Shown here: piece by piece, positions 1-8,888 of the stretch
Layout of the letters: every line of letters starts with the position of its first letter
Numbering within the stretch: the stretch's first letter is position 1
DNA from: Stramenopiles sp. TOSAG23-3
Lineage: Eukaryota > Sar
Direction of reading: 5' to 3'
Length of the DNA: 40,821 nucleotides
Assembly: GCA_900128585.1 (NCBI GenBank)
Contig: LT642180.1
Location: forward strand, 1-40,821
Notes under the pieces: model-generated
Seen by the model: the letters and a program-made list of their open reading frames with translations, nothing else
Database searches by the model: none
What the model was told of the DNA's origin: nothing
Position numbers and translations under genes: made by a program

Positions 1-1203
1 TATCCTTAATACACATTTTTTTTTATCTACTAAAAAAACTTATTATTTCCTTATTTCCTTATTTTCATCTATTTCGTTACTTGATGGTCCCTGGACTAGT
101 GTCAGCAGGGAATTAGTCCTCTATTTTACAGATAGAGTATAATCGTTTCTAGACTATAACTACGAAGACGATTAACGAACGGTACGCGGGGTAACAACAA
201 TAACAACTAAAAAAAAAGGGGAAGAAGGACTTCTTGGTTATTTATTTAATTAGAAACAAACCCACCGTGGAAGACTACGAACCGTACGTAATTATAATAA
301 TAGGTACGGTAGGTAATTAAAATAATTGTATTGAAAGCTAGTCTAAACTAATAAATAGGAATAAAGGAGTTCTCGAAGTACCTTGGTATAAATAATACCA
401 ACCAGTATAACAAAACAATTTTGAAGTGTAACTCGATGTACATTAATTAGTCTAGGTTTAGGCCCTCCTCGTACTGTAGACGACTACAAGACAAGACTCT
501 AAATTATTATAATTTTCATTAGTCAGTATATAGCTACTATGAAGAAGAGAGTGAAATATTATCTATCAATAATGGACACTACAATACAGTACAGTACACA
601 AACACACACCTCCCTTTTTCCTTACTTTTTTTACACTGCTGAGCTTTTGATCAAAAGCAAGAAAAGATCTCAATAGGTGAAATTATAGGATCCACCCAAC
701 GTATTAATTATTACAGGCTATACGATGTAGTTTATAATATCTTCATATCATAATGCTGTGTTTATGATAAATATATATACAGAAGGATACAGCTACTACG
801 AACACACACATCATCGTCGTCGAACGATCTTCTTCTATCTTTTTGTTGTTGCATTTCTTCTTCTTTCTTCTTCTTTCTTCTTCTTTCTTCTTCTCTTTTT
901 TTTTTCTTCTTCTTCTTTCTTCTCTAAAAAAAAAATAAAATAATAATAATAATCCAATAAAAATAATAATTTAAAATAATAAATACTGTAATAATAATAT
1001 TGTAGCTAAACTCTACAATCCGAAGTCCGAAGTGAACCAATAAAAATGCTAAAATCCTACACCTAGTGTAAGTTGAAAGAATCCTTATTATTCTCGTTTG
1101 AGGCAATCATTTCTAAAAAAAACGATTACAGGTTTGAAGAGATATTCCTGTACTCCACCAATTTTTACACCACGCCCCGTTTATTGAAGGGTGTGAGGTG
1201 AGA
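1..1203. other. AT-rich upstream region of VMA8
   Basis: I see no gene here. The stretch is AT-rich and holds a pyrimidine tract at about 853-940 (see the separate repeat entry) and scattered short inverted repeats. One is a GGACTA/TAGTCC pair near 97-120. The motif TAGACGACTAC, which recurs in other AT-rich gaps of the window, lies at 477-487. The last 60 bases before the VMA8 start become less AT-rich, as happens before most genes here, which suggests a short 5' leader. Confidence 0.6.
853..940. repeat. TTC-rich pyrimidine microsatellite
   Basis: A pyrimidine tract built first from about four copies of the 10-mer TTTCTTCTTC, then a T run, then TTC triplets. Apparent open frames through it encode only Phe/Leu/Ser runs and are not genes. 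Confidence 0.9.
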
Positions 1204-1980
1204 ATGTCGAACCAACGCGAGCAAGTTTTCGCAACTCGCATGACACTTCAGACCTACAAGGGGAAGCACAAGGCTGCGGTCGTAGGATTCGAGTTGTTGA
1301 AAAAGAAGGCGGATGCGCTGAAATCAAGGATTCAAAAGATGATAAGGGCCATACATACTTTGAAATTGAGTATTGGGGACGATGTGAAGAGAGCCCACTT
1401 GGCGCTCGCGAAAGCTTCGTACGCCTCCTCCGGGGGAAATTTTGTTCGGCGCGTGCTGGAGAACGACCACAAAGCAACACTAAAGATTGAAGGAAAAGTT
1501 GAGAATGTTGCCGGGGTAAAGATAGCAAAGTACGTGTCCGTAAACATGCAAGAAGATAGCGAAGGGTCGATGTCTAGTCTCTACGGCTTGTCTGGGGGAG
1601 GCGCGCAGATAAACAAGTGCAAGGAGGAGTTCACGGCGCTGTTGGAGAAATTGATAAGGCTTGCCACTTTGCAGGCGGCGTTCAAGACTCTCGACGAGGC
1701 GATGAAGGTAACGAACCGAAGGGTAAACGCGTTAGACAATGTAGTTGTTCCTAGATTAGCAAATACTGTGCATTATATAACTCAAGAGCTGGACGAGCTA
1801 GAAAGAGAAGATTTCACTCGACTGAAAAAAGTTGTATCGCAGAAGCAAGAAACCGATGAGGCGGACGGGGCAGACGGTGCAGGAGAAATGGATCCGACAC
1901 TTGACGGGGGAAACTCAGGGCCAAGCGCTTTGGATGAGTACAACGTCGAGGAAGAGGACGAGGATTTATTGTCTTTCTGA
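1204..1980 (+). CDS. VMA8: V-type proton ATPase subunit D
   Basis: Encodes a 258-residue protein of the V-ATPase D family (human subunit D is 247 residues). Subunit D is the central rotor stalk of the V1 sector and couples ATP hydrolysis to proton pumping into endomembrane compartments. The start region (TRMTLQTYKGKHKAAVVGFELLKKK) and the late segment with NRRVNALDNVVVPRL followed by the long helix ELDELEREDFTRLKKV are family hallmarks; both ends form the long antiparallel coiled coil. The C-terminal 40 residues are acidic and Gly/Asp-rich, which is a variable tail. I chose the ATG at 1204; an in-frame GTG two codons earlier is not a plausible eukaryotic start. The gene converges on the SPFH gene with only 112 bp between stop codons. 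Identification is secure. Confidence 0.96.
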   Translation: MSNQREQVFATRMTLQTYKGKHKAAVVGFELLKKKADALKSRIQKMIRAIHTLKLSIGDDVKRAHLALAKASYASSGGNFVRRVLENDHKATLKIEGKVENVAGVKIAKYVSVNMQEDSEGSMSSLYGLSGGGAQINKCKEEFTALLEKLIRLATLQAAFKTLDEAMKVTNRRVNALDNVVVPRLANTVHYITQELDELEREDFTRLKKVVSQKQETDEADGADGAGEMDPTLDGGNSGPSALDEYNVEEEDEDLLSF

Positions 1981-2092
1981 GTGGAACAATTGCCGCGCAA
2001 CACAGCATATACAATGTACAGCACACAGTGTGATTTTTTCATAGTAAAGAACTTATTTTCTTTTTTTAAAATGGCCTTCTCCTCTCGCGCCC

Positions 2093-3595
2093 CTAATTGC
2101 TGTCACCTCCATTTTGGCTGCCGACGCGCGGAGTGACTTCTGCGAACATTGGAACTTTCTTGTAGTCTACAAACAGATCTCCGTTGTTCGTCTGCTTCGT
2201 TGCTTCCACCCACGCATATTGCAACAATTCTTTGGAGGTCATATTGACCGAGTCCTTCAGAGCCTTGAACAGACTAAGTTGCGCGTCGTACTTGTATTTG
2301 AGCGCGTTTGCTTTCGCGGTCCCGTTCGATCTTCTCTCGTACGATTGCGCGCCCGCTTCAATGGCCCTGATCAACGCTTCAGACCGAGCTTGCAGCAATT
2401 CGCGTTGGAATCGGATGCTGGCCCTCTCCTTCTGGTTGTTGGCATCTGTTACTTTTAAGATCCTGTTTCGTTTGGCAACTTCAATATCTTTCTCAAGATT
2501 TATCAGTTTGATGTCCCGGTTACGCAGAATTTGTTTCTGCAGGACCAACGAATCCGTCAACGCTCTGGTAACTGCACCTTCCCTATTCAATCGCGCGTTG
2601 TTAATCTCTCTTTCAATGTCGATCAGCTTGACAGTAATGTCAGTTTCCAGGTCAATTTGAGCCTTGAGGTATTCATTCGTCTCGTTCATCAGTTGCAACT
2701 CTCGCAGCTGCATCGCCTGCTGCTGCTCCAGCCTTAACATGTATATCTCTCTAATCGTGTTTTCATATAGGTCGGGCAAATCTACGTGGAACAAGTGAAC
2801 GTTCAGGACTTCGGCATACATAGATTTGGCCGTCGCGTTAGCAGCAACGGCGAATTTGCGAGCCGCATGGCTACGGTTTCTTCCTAAAAATTGTGTTGCT
2901 TCAATTTTTGAAGCTACGTTTTGCATGGCACCGAAAATGGCGGTTTGAAAGTAAGGAATGTAATTGGCTCCGGTCAAATTGTACAACTCCAGGATGCCGT
3001 CACGATCTAATTTGTAATCCACTGCTACTTCCATTCGCAGTGGCAATCCTTCCAGCGTGCGGGCTTCGAAAAGAGGAAAATACTGTGACGACGTTTCTTT
3101 CTCCTCCAAGACCGTGTTCTCTTCTTCGGTTTGAGAAGGAGTCGTATAAATAAGCCTCTGTCGATTCTTCGGATAGCACACAAAATTATGATCTATCCCG
3201 ATAAAGTAGGTCCCAGATTGCCCATCGTTGTACAAATAGGGGTCAACCCTTTGGCTGATTGTCCCATATCGAATACAATATTGGAGCTCTGAAACGTACT
3301 TGAAAGACGTGGCAAACATAACGATGAAAGTGATAGCCCAGGCAACAACGAATCCATAACAACTTAATTTCACCTTTACGGGCAAGGAATCAAAACACTC
3401 AGCCGCTGATTCAGCAATATAAGTCAGAGACGGGAGACGGGATCCTTCATCTTCGGGGTCACTGCCGGCACGCTCGGCGGCCGCGCCCAGGTCTCCGCCC
3501 AGGTCTCCGCCCGGGTCTCCGCCCAGGTCGCGCATTTCTACCTCCCGGCGGTTCCTCCTCTTACCTAATGCTACAGCGGCGGACACCGTTCTCAT
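2093..3595 (-). CDS. SPFH/Band 7 domain membrane protein
   Basis: Encodes 500 residues. The first ~75 are polar and contain a Gly-Asp repeat (GGDPGGDLGGDLG). One hydrophobic segment follows at about 79-98 (CYGFVVAWAITFIVMFATSF). Residues ~110-300 look like an SPFH/Band 7 domain, including a beta-rich start and the segment LEGLPLRMEVAVDYKLDRDGI, typical of prohibitin/stomatin relatives. Residues ~290-410 are a charged helical coiled coil (EIYMLRLEQQQAMQLRELQL and onward). Proteins of this build oligomerise on membranes as scaffolds. The exact membrane and partners cannot be read from sequence. The prohibitin, stomatin and flotillin subfamilies could not be separated by eye. The start is the ATG complement at 3593-3595. 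Confidence 0.8.
   Translation of the reverse strand: MRTVSAAVALGKRRNRREVEMRDLGGDPGGDLGGDLGAAAERAGSDPEDEGSRLPSLTYIAESAAECFDSLPVKVKLSCYGFVVAWAITFIVMFATSFKYVSELQYCIRYGTISQRVDPYLYNDGQSGTYFIGIDHNFVCYPKNRQRLIYTTPSQTEEENTVLEEKETSSQYFPLFEARTLEGLPLRMEVAVDYKLDRDGILELYNLTGANYIPYFQTAIFGAMQNVASKIEATQFLGRNRSHAARKFAVAANATAKSMYAEVLNVHLFHVDLPDLYENTIREIYMLRLEQQQAMQLRELQLMNETNEYLKAQIDLETDITVKLIDIEREINNARLNREGAVTRALTDSLVLQKQILRNRDIKLINLEKDIEVAKRNRILKVTDANNQKERASIRFQRELLQARSEALIRAIEAGAQSYERRSNGTAKANALKYKYDAQLSLFKALKDSVNMTSKELLQYAWVEATKQTNNGDLFVDYKKVPMFAEVTPRVGSQNGGDSN
3485..3530. repeat. 12-bp minisatellite inside the SPFH gene
   Basis: About three and a half copies of a 12-bp unit (CCAGGTCTCCGC with one C-to-G variant). 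The unit is a multiple of three and encodes the GGD(L/P) repeat of the SPFH protein N terminus, so copy-number change would keep the frame. Confidence 0.85.
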
Positions 3596-4627
3596 TTTTG
3601 ACAGTGATATATAACTTCTAAAATTACATGTAAGAAGATGATTTTTCCCCGTCGAAAGATGAAAGACAAATAATCTGCATAAAAGGCATTAACATATACT
3701 CTGACACATTATAATTTAGTCTGCAAAGATTATTCCCTTTGTTGACAAGCTGGATAATAATTATTGTACAACAAGGTAGAAGAAGATACAATTCCTAGAC
3801 TATGAAATATAGTACGAATAAAAATAAAAAGATCTATAATAGCTATCTATATTTATTATCTCCCCCTTTTATCCCCCCCCCCCCCCTCTGAAAATGCTTT
3901 GCACGGAAGTCGCAGCGGAGTGTTCCTGGTTCGTCGGCACCAGCGGTATTTCGGTGGTCTCAGGAAGGTCATCTGTGATGGGGGACTTCACAGAGTTCAG
4001 TGGAAGGAAAGAGGAAAGGAAATAAAAGCATTGCTTTCGTCTGTTTGATGATGATCACATACGAGGGTACTCGCAAGGTAATACTTGATCTATATATTTT
4101 ATAATTATTAATACATCAAATTCATACTTTATTTTTAGTCGTCTGTCTATTACGCGTTCGTACATTACATTATTGTGACATTCTCTTGCAGTTTTTCTAT
4201 TCTATATAATTAGCTACATATCACAAATTAACGAATAGAAAATTTGGTTGTGTCCTTGATTTGATGATGTTGCGCAAATTGAGTAGGTACAACAGGTAGA
4301 CTAAGGTAGACTACGAAACCTCCATTAAATATAATTCACTCTTTTACTCCTCTTCTGTTTGTTGTTGTTGGTTGTTGCTGCTGCTATTGTTGTAATGGAT
4401 GATGATGATGATGCAGTTCTTATCCAGAGTTCTTCCGTTACTTCCTAGTCGTGGTGAGACTATAAACAGAAAGAATTGAGCAATGAACAGCTGCTCTCGA
4501 CAGTCGTGTCTTTCTGAAAGAAAAATGAACGTAGCGGATGAAAATTGCAAAGGAAAAGCATACTTTCAGAGTTGTATCTATATAATATAACAAGAAATTA
4601 AGTTAGAAAAAAACTTGTACACTCACG
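3596..4627. other. Divergent gap with a GC-rich island
   Basis: This should carry the promoters of the SPFH gene (-) and the EF-hand gene (+). Most of it is AT-rich. A run of 14 C lies at 3873-3886, followed by a GC-rich island at about 3890-4020, described separately. GAT and GTT triplet runs occur near 4355-4415. Confidence 0.6.
3872..4054 (-). other. Coding-like GC island, unresolved small gene or exon
   Basis: The minus strand is open for 61 codons, ending at TAA 3869-3871, but has no ATG. It reads like ordinary protein in the middle (for example SPITDDLPETTEIPLVPTN) and ends in five Gly codons from the C run. The plus strand of the same island holds an ATG-to-TAA frame of 43 codons at 3894-4025. 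Third-position GC is similar in both readings, so composition does not choose between them. It could be a terminal exon of a spliced minus-strand gene, a small gene on either strand, a relic, or a non-coding RNA. I do not recognise a family. Confidence 0.35.
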
Positions 4628-5503
4628 ATGGGCTGCGGTGGTTCAAAGTTGAAAATATGGGAGTTCAACCCGGCCGAAGCTGGACTAGAAGGAAAACAAA
4701 GAAAAAAGTTCGACAAACTCTGCAGGAATCTACAAATACACCAGGAAGATGCCACAATATTTTATTCTGTGTGGAGAAAAATAGAGCCTATTGGAAACAA
4801 TCTCATCAGCGAAACCGATTTCATTACGCATCTGAAGATAGAACAAACCCCTTTCTTGAAGAGGGCCCTTACAATAGTGGACGTGGTCGGTCATCATGAC
4901 CCAGACGCGAAAAACATTGACTTTATACATTACTTTCTAAAACTTTACCAAATTTGCGCATTGACTGCAGTAGGACTGGATTGCTTTTCTTTCGAACTGT
5001 ACGACGCAGATCAAAGTGGGATTATAGACACGAGAGAGTTGATACAACTGGCGAAAGACATGTATGGGGACGACTATGAGCACGACCATCGCTTAAAGCA
5101 CACCATCGACTTGATCACAAAGGATCACCCAAACACGGTAACACTGCAGCAGTTTGAACATGTAATACTGAAGCATCCGTTGCTGACATTTCCTGCACAC
5201 CAGGCTCAAAAAGACTTGCAAGCGCATACGGGAGGCAAAGCCTTTTGGAAAAAGTTGATGGAACGGCGGTTGTTGGGGCACGAACAAGGCGCCATGTACC
5301 ACATGAAGCATTTGATGTCGAATGTTGCTGAGATAGCAGAAGAGATTCAAGATGATGTCACTGGAAGCCACCATAAGCACAAACACCATCATCACGACAA
5401 TCACGAGGCACATGGTAAGTACGTACATCACGAGCACCATGAAAAGAAACACCACGCCACACACCACGAGAAGCGTTCTTCGGCCGCACTGATGTTTCAC
5501 TGA
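4628..5503 (+). CDS. Acylated EF-hand protein with His-rich tail
   Basis: Encodes 291 residues. The N terminus MGCGGSK fits N-myristoylation at Gly2 (Ser6, Lys7) with Cys3 available for palmitoylation, so membrane attachment is likely. The middle resembles calcineurin-B/CBL-type EF-hand proteins. One canonical calcium loop, DADQSGIIDTRE at 126-137, has D, D, S, D and E in coordinating positions. A second site around DHPNTVTLQQFE is degenerate, and the earlier helices (SETDFITHLK; DAKNIDFIHYF) look like worn EF hands. Residues ~246-287 are very His-rich (KHKHHHHDN and similar) and could bind Zn or Cu or act as a pH-sensitive tail; that is inference. The start ATG at 4628 is fixed by the acylation signal. 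Confidence 0.85.
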   Translation: MGCGGSKLKIWEFNPAEAGLEGKQRKKFDKLCRNLQIHQEDATIFYSVWRKIEPIGNNLISETDFITHLKIEQTPFLKRALTIVDVVGHHDPDAKNIDFIHYFLKLYQICALTAVGLDCFSFELYDADQSGIIDTRELIQLAKDMYGDDYEHDHRLKHTIDLITKDHPNTVTLQQFEHVILKHPLLTFPAHQAQKDLQAHTGGKAFWKKLMERRLLGHEQGAMYHMKHLMSNVAEIAEEIQDDVTGSHHKHKHHHHDNHEAHGKYVHHEHHEKKHHATHHEKRSSAALMFH

Positions 5504-5558
5504 GTATTTTACAAAAAAATTACGAGAGTTAAGAAAATTAAAAATGTATCTTTGTGTT

Positions 5559-5628
5559 TCTGACATTAAAAAATAAATTGGCTGTTATTTAAGTAGTTAA
5601 ATTTTATCGTCAGACATGTCTGACATTA
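5559..5628 (-). mobile_element. Short insertion with 10-bp flanking direct repeats (M element copy 1)
   Basis: TCTGACATTA occurs at 5559-5568 and again at 5619-5628. The 50 bp between them contain the complement of the dispersed element core, AAATTGGCTGTTATTT at 5575-5590. This looks like an insertion with a target-site duplication in the 136-bp gap between convergent genes. Confidence 0.6.
5609..5624. repeat. Perfect 16-bp palindrome
   Basis: GTCAGACATGTCTGAC is its own reverse complement. It lies 16 bp beyond the stop codon of the minus-strand GH18 gene and overlaps the right-hand direct repeat of the neighbouring insertion. It could form a small hairpin in either 3' UTR. Confidence 0.75.
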
Positions 5629-5639
5629 CCGTGCTTCAT

Positions 5640-6749
5640 TTACAATTCGGTATGGCTGTTGACCCAGTCTTCGGCGCGATAGCGCTTTATGCGCTTGCTT
5701 TTCTCAAGGCTTTTCGTGATTGCCACGAGAAGAGAGTCACTGTCTTTTTGGCATGTCCGTTGATGGGTTGTATCCTCACGGGGCACAGGCTTTAACCTAC
5801 AGTCTTGTCCAATCTCCCAAATCATCAATCCACCGATGCCTTTCTCCAGTGCCATAATGGATTTCTTTACAATCGTTTCGACACTATTAAAGCCAATATT
5901 ATTCACAATATCGACCCCAGGCTTCAATGGTGAATGCTTGTGTAGAATGTCTTCATACGTTGTCCATTCACCTCGCCCGTCTCTTCCGTAAAAGGGCACA
6001 CCAAGGGTCAACTTGGCAGCGGGCAAGCCAATCTCAATCCCCTGGTCAACAGATTTTTCCGCAAAGGCATAGCTAGAGTGCTGCGCTCCATGTTGATCGT
6101 ACGTCATCATATGCATAAAATCTGCATATTTATGTGCATTTAACGTTTTAAATAGATTTTCTTGTCTACCGTCCGGGTAGTACGCAAGCGTGATCTCCAG
6201 GCGGCGACCAGAGGTTGCATCTTTGGAATACTCGTCAAACACTGCCCTGGTTTCCTTTAACAAACTGAGAAGGCCCTGGTAATCTTTATCGACAACGTCT
6301 GTGTCAGAGTAACCGCTGGAAAAGCTATACCCTGGGTATTCCCAGTTGTAATCCACACCATCAAGGCTGTATTTAACAATATAACCCATTAGTGACGAAA
6401 TGAATTTTTTCCTTGACTTTCGGGACGATACCATTCCCGAAAAGCCAGCCGACCTCCCGTTTCCACCGAAGCACAATAGGATTTTTGAGCCGTGTCTACG
6501 GGCGGCAGTAGTAGCCTCTCCCATCAACTCCTTTCTAGGAAACCTGTCCCTTGCCGTTATTTTACCGCTAGACGTCATTTCCAAGGAAAATAAGATAATA
6601 TGGCTGACATGCCGAGACACGACATCCCAATTTACCGCTTCATACCTCCATTCTGGCAAATACCCAAAAATCCTGAACGAAGAAGCCTCCAGCGCAGACA
6701 CAGAAATGGCAAGCAAACTATTCAACAAAAATATCAAACGGGCGCGCAT
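5640..6749 (-). CDS. GH18 chitinase-like protein, probably ER-resident
   Basis: Encodes 369 residues of the glycoside hydrolase 18 fold, the family of chitinases, endo-N-acetylglucosaminidases and inactive lectin-like relatives. Residues 1-20 are a likely signal peptide (RLIFLLNSLLAISVSA). The body runs from GYLPEWRYEAVNW through KILLCFGGNG, the active-site strand at 130-138 (DGVDYNWEY), MHMMTYDQHG and GGLMIWEIGQD. In the DxxDxDxE motif the catalytic Glu137 and the Asp at 130 and 133 are present, but the third Asp is Asn135, so activity may be altered. The last four residues are HTEL, a KDEL-type ending also found on human carboxylesterase 2, which suggests ER retention instead of secretion. 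Start is the ATG complement at 6747-6749, giving the signal peptide. Confidence 0.9.
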   Translation of the reverse strand: MRARLIFLLNSLLAISVSALEASSFRIFGYLPEWRYEAVNWDVVSRHVSHIILFSLEMTSSGKITARDRFPRKELMGEATTAARRHGSKILLCFGGNGRSAGFSGMVSSRKSRKKFISSLMGYIVKYSLDGVDYNWEYPGYSFSSGYSDTDVVDKDYQGLLSLLKETRAVFDEYSKDATSGRRLEITLAYYPDGRQENLFKTLNAHKYADFMHMMTYDQHGAQHSSYAFAEKSVDQGIEIGLPAAKLTLGVPFYGRDGRGEWTTYEDILHKHSPLKPGVDIVNNIGFNSVETIVKKSIMALEKGIGGLMIWEIGQDCRLKPVPREDTTHQRTCQKDSDSLLVAITKSLEKSKRIKRYRAEDWVNSHTEL

Positions 6750-7388
6750 GCTGCTGCTGTTGTGGAAGAAAGCAAAGTTCTCAAAAACAAGAAATTGAAA
6801 AACCGACTAAGCTTGAATTATAAACAATATTCCTCTATACATTGACCACGACGTCATACAGTCATTTGCATGGAAGAGTCTTTTTACAATTCATATACTT
6901 GTACCAACATTCAACCAGAAGAAGAAAGGGAAAAGCGATTTTTCACAATCGCGCGTGGAGAGGAGAAGTAAGAGGTATATAATAATATTAATCGGGTTCG
7001 TCGTCGTTACTACTACTCTCTACCGTAGTTATATATTACCGCAAATATTCCATTATAAGTTATTTATTAGACGACTACTATTTATTATTATAAAAATACT
7101 ACAGACCACCACAGCAGTAACAGCCATGTGGTGATGTGATGATGATGATAATATATTTTGATGATGAATAATTGATTGTTGAAATTGAGAAGATATATTA
7201 TTATTATTTATTATTTATTATTTATTAGACGACTAAAATCAATCTTATTAAATCTGTCCTACGAGATCAAAATTCAACAAAGAATGATAAATAAAATGCT
7301 GCGAGTCAGTTTTCTCTGATTCCTGTGTAGATTAAATATTTTTCTCAGGGAAAAGCACATCGCGGCAGATTTTAGAGCTCTTGCGCCA
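6750..7388. other. AT-rich divergent gap
   Basis: Shared upstream region of the GH18 (-) and 2OG oxygenase (+) genes. It holds (TTA)n/(TTAT)n runs near 7200-7226, GAT repeats near 7138-7170, and two copies of TTTATTAGACGACTA, at about 7062-7076 and 7221-7235. A splice-acceptor-like TTTTTCTCAG lies near 7350, so a 5' UTR intron is possible. No coding signal is seen. Confidence 0.6.
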
Positions 7389-8345
7389 ATGGAAATCAAT
7401 TTGCCTGTAATTGATCTTCGCTTGGAAGATTCGGAGGTGGCTAAGAGCCTTGGCCTCGCGTGCTCAGAGAGTGGATTCTTTGTCGTCACCAATCATGGCG
7501 TGCCTCCTGAGCTGATGAAAGGAGTTTATCGGTGTATGGTGGATTTCTTCTCCTTAAGTGAAGAACAAAAGTTTACTGCCCTCGTAAATAGCAGTAACCG
7601 TGGATTTACGCCTTTCAAGGAAGAGAAGCTGGACGTTGAAAACCAGACGACTGGGGATACCAAGGAAGGATATTACATTGGGAGGTCAGTTTCGTCGGAA
7701 GAAGTACGAAAGTTTCCACACCCCCTTCAGGGAGAGAATGTGTGGCCCGATGAGGAAAAGTTAGGATTAAAGAAGTGGAGGGAGACAATGGGGAAATATT
7801 TTGAACAAATGCACGTATTAGGAATGAAATTGCTACGCTTGGTGTCCATGAGCCTGAACTTGTCGGAAGACTATTTCAACGAATCGTTTACGCGTCCCAT
7901 GGAGACTTTACGCCTTTTGAAGTATGGTCCAGACCAGAGTGTTCCCGATGCAGGCGTCTTTGGATGCGGTGCCCATACAGATTACGGCATGTTGACGTTG
8001 CTGTCAACGGACAGCATCCCAGGTCTGCAAATTTACGACAGCAGGAAGGAACAATGGATCAGCGTCGTCCCCAGACCAAGCGATTTTATCGTCAATATTG
8101 GGGACATGCTGGCGCGTTGGACAAATTTCAAATACAAAAGTACCCTTCACCGTGTCGTTAATGTATCAGGAAAGGAGCGGTACTCCATTCCATTCTTTTT
8201 TGAGCCAAACTTTGAGGCAGTAGTCACATGCTTACCCTCCGTGCTTGGGGAGGACGAGGTGGCGGTGCACCCTCCCGTAATTTTCGGAGAACATCTCTTA
8301 AAAAAATTAACGTCTACCCACGACTTGCTCAGCGAAAAGTCCTGA
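7389..8345 (+). CDS. 2-oxoglutarate/Fe(II)-dependent dioxygenase, IPNS-like
   Basis: Encodes 318 residues of the isopenicillin-N-synthase-like 2OG-Fe(II) oxygenase superfamily. The N-terminal half has the DIOX_N pattern (INLPVIDLR, then ACSESGFFVVTNHGVP). The double-stranded beta-helix core carries the iron triad His196 and Asp198 (GAHTDYGMLTLL) and His254 (STLHRV). The 2OG-binding RxS pair is Arg264/Ser266 (RYSIPFF). All expected metal and co-substrate residues are present, so it should be an active soluble oxygenase. The substrate cannot be told; close relatives hydroxylate or desaturate small molecules. Length is normal for the family. Start ATG 7389 lies just before the conserved LPVIDL segment. 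Confidence 0.93.
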   Translation: MEINLPVIDLRLEDSEVAKSLGLACSESGFFVVTNHGVPPELMKGVYRCMVDFFSLSEEQKFTALVNSSNRGFTPFKEEKLDVENQTTGDTKEGYYIGRSVSSEEVRKFPHPLQGENVWPDEEKLGLKKWRETMGKYFEQMHVLGMKLLRLVSMSLNLSEDYFNESFTRPMETLRLLKYGPDQSVPDAGVFGCGAHTDYGMLTLLSTDSIPGLQIYDSRKEQWISVVPRPSDFIVNIGDMLARWTNFKYKSTLHRVVNVSGKERYSIPFFFEPNFEAVVTCLPSVLGEDEVAVHPPVIFGEHLLKKLTSTHDLLSEKS

Positions 8346-8625
8346 TGATTTATGCTGCAGCGGCGAGGGATGTTGTTGCGCATATTTCATGTGTTTACTG
8401 CAACCAGTGTACGAATTATTGGTTTTGGTACAAGATCGTACGATTCTTACGATACGCTAAAATGTAGTCCTGTTTATATCATGCTAGAGTAAATGGTGGT
8501 GGTGTTTCTTAAAGCAATTATTGATTTTGAGAATTCATGTGGCCCTCAATATTCTTACGCATCATATTGTTTTGTTTTAAATTTATTTTAGTGCTCTCAA
8601 GTACACACACATCATTTTTTAAAAT

Positions 8626-8721
8626 CAAGAAAATTGGCTGTTATTTAAAGTAATTTATAAAATTAAAACAAGAAGAAAATTGGCTGTTATTTAAAAACAA
8701 AAAAATAATTGGCTGTTATTT
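8626..8721 (-). repeat. Three tandem M element copies
   Basis: Three copies of the M core in reverse orientation, at 8626-8646, 8669-8692 and 8707-8721, spaced about 40 bp apart. All share ATTGGCTGTTATTT; the first two also keep the CAAGA(AGA)AA segment. TTTAAA-type sequences flank the first two. Confidence 0.85.
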
Positions 8722-8729
8722 CAGCAATT

Positions 8730-8801
8730 AAAAAAAACAAATTATATAGTATGTTTTATAACAGCCAATTTTCTTGTTTTTGTTTTAAGACTCTCATTTT
8801 A
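8730..8801 (+). mobile_element. M element copy inside a second repeat, with empty site elsewhere
   Basis: The forward M copy at 8758-8781 interrupts a sequence that is present without it at 33352-33394. The left flank (8730-8753) matches 33352-33375 and the right flank (8783-8801) matches 33376-33394, each with about one mismatch. About 29 bp are extra here. Confidence 0.7.
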
Positions 8802-8809
8802 AATCAATT

Positions 8810-8888
8810 GTGTACTTTTAAGACCAATCAATTGGAATCTTGACCAGAACTTGGGGAGGATCTGCAATAGGAGGAGACATTGTTCTTA
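8810..8888 (-). repeat. Dispersed repeat R1, copy A, with 20-codon frame
   Basis: The 57 bases at 8810-8866 are identical to 28783-28839, and similarity continues to about 8888. On the minus strand an ATG at 8880 opens a frame ending at TAA 8818-8820. Its last 14 residues, DPPQVLVKIPIDWS, are shared with copy B. It could be a short peptide, the last exon of a spliced gene, or a relic of a mobile gene. Confidence 0.75.

Noticed and set aside
8758-8781. M element as a spliced-leader relic of dinoflagellate type
   Set aside because: There is a loose likeness around AGCC and TTTT, but the sequence differs at many positions, and copies sit at 3' ends of genes and not before coding regions.
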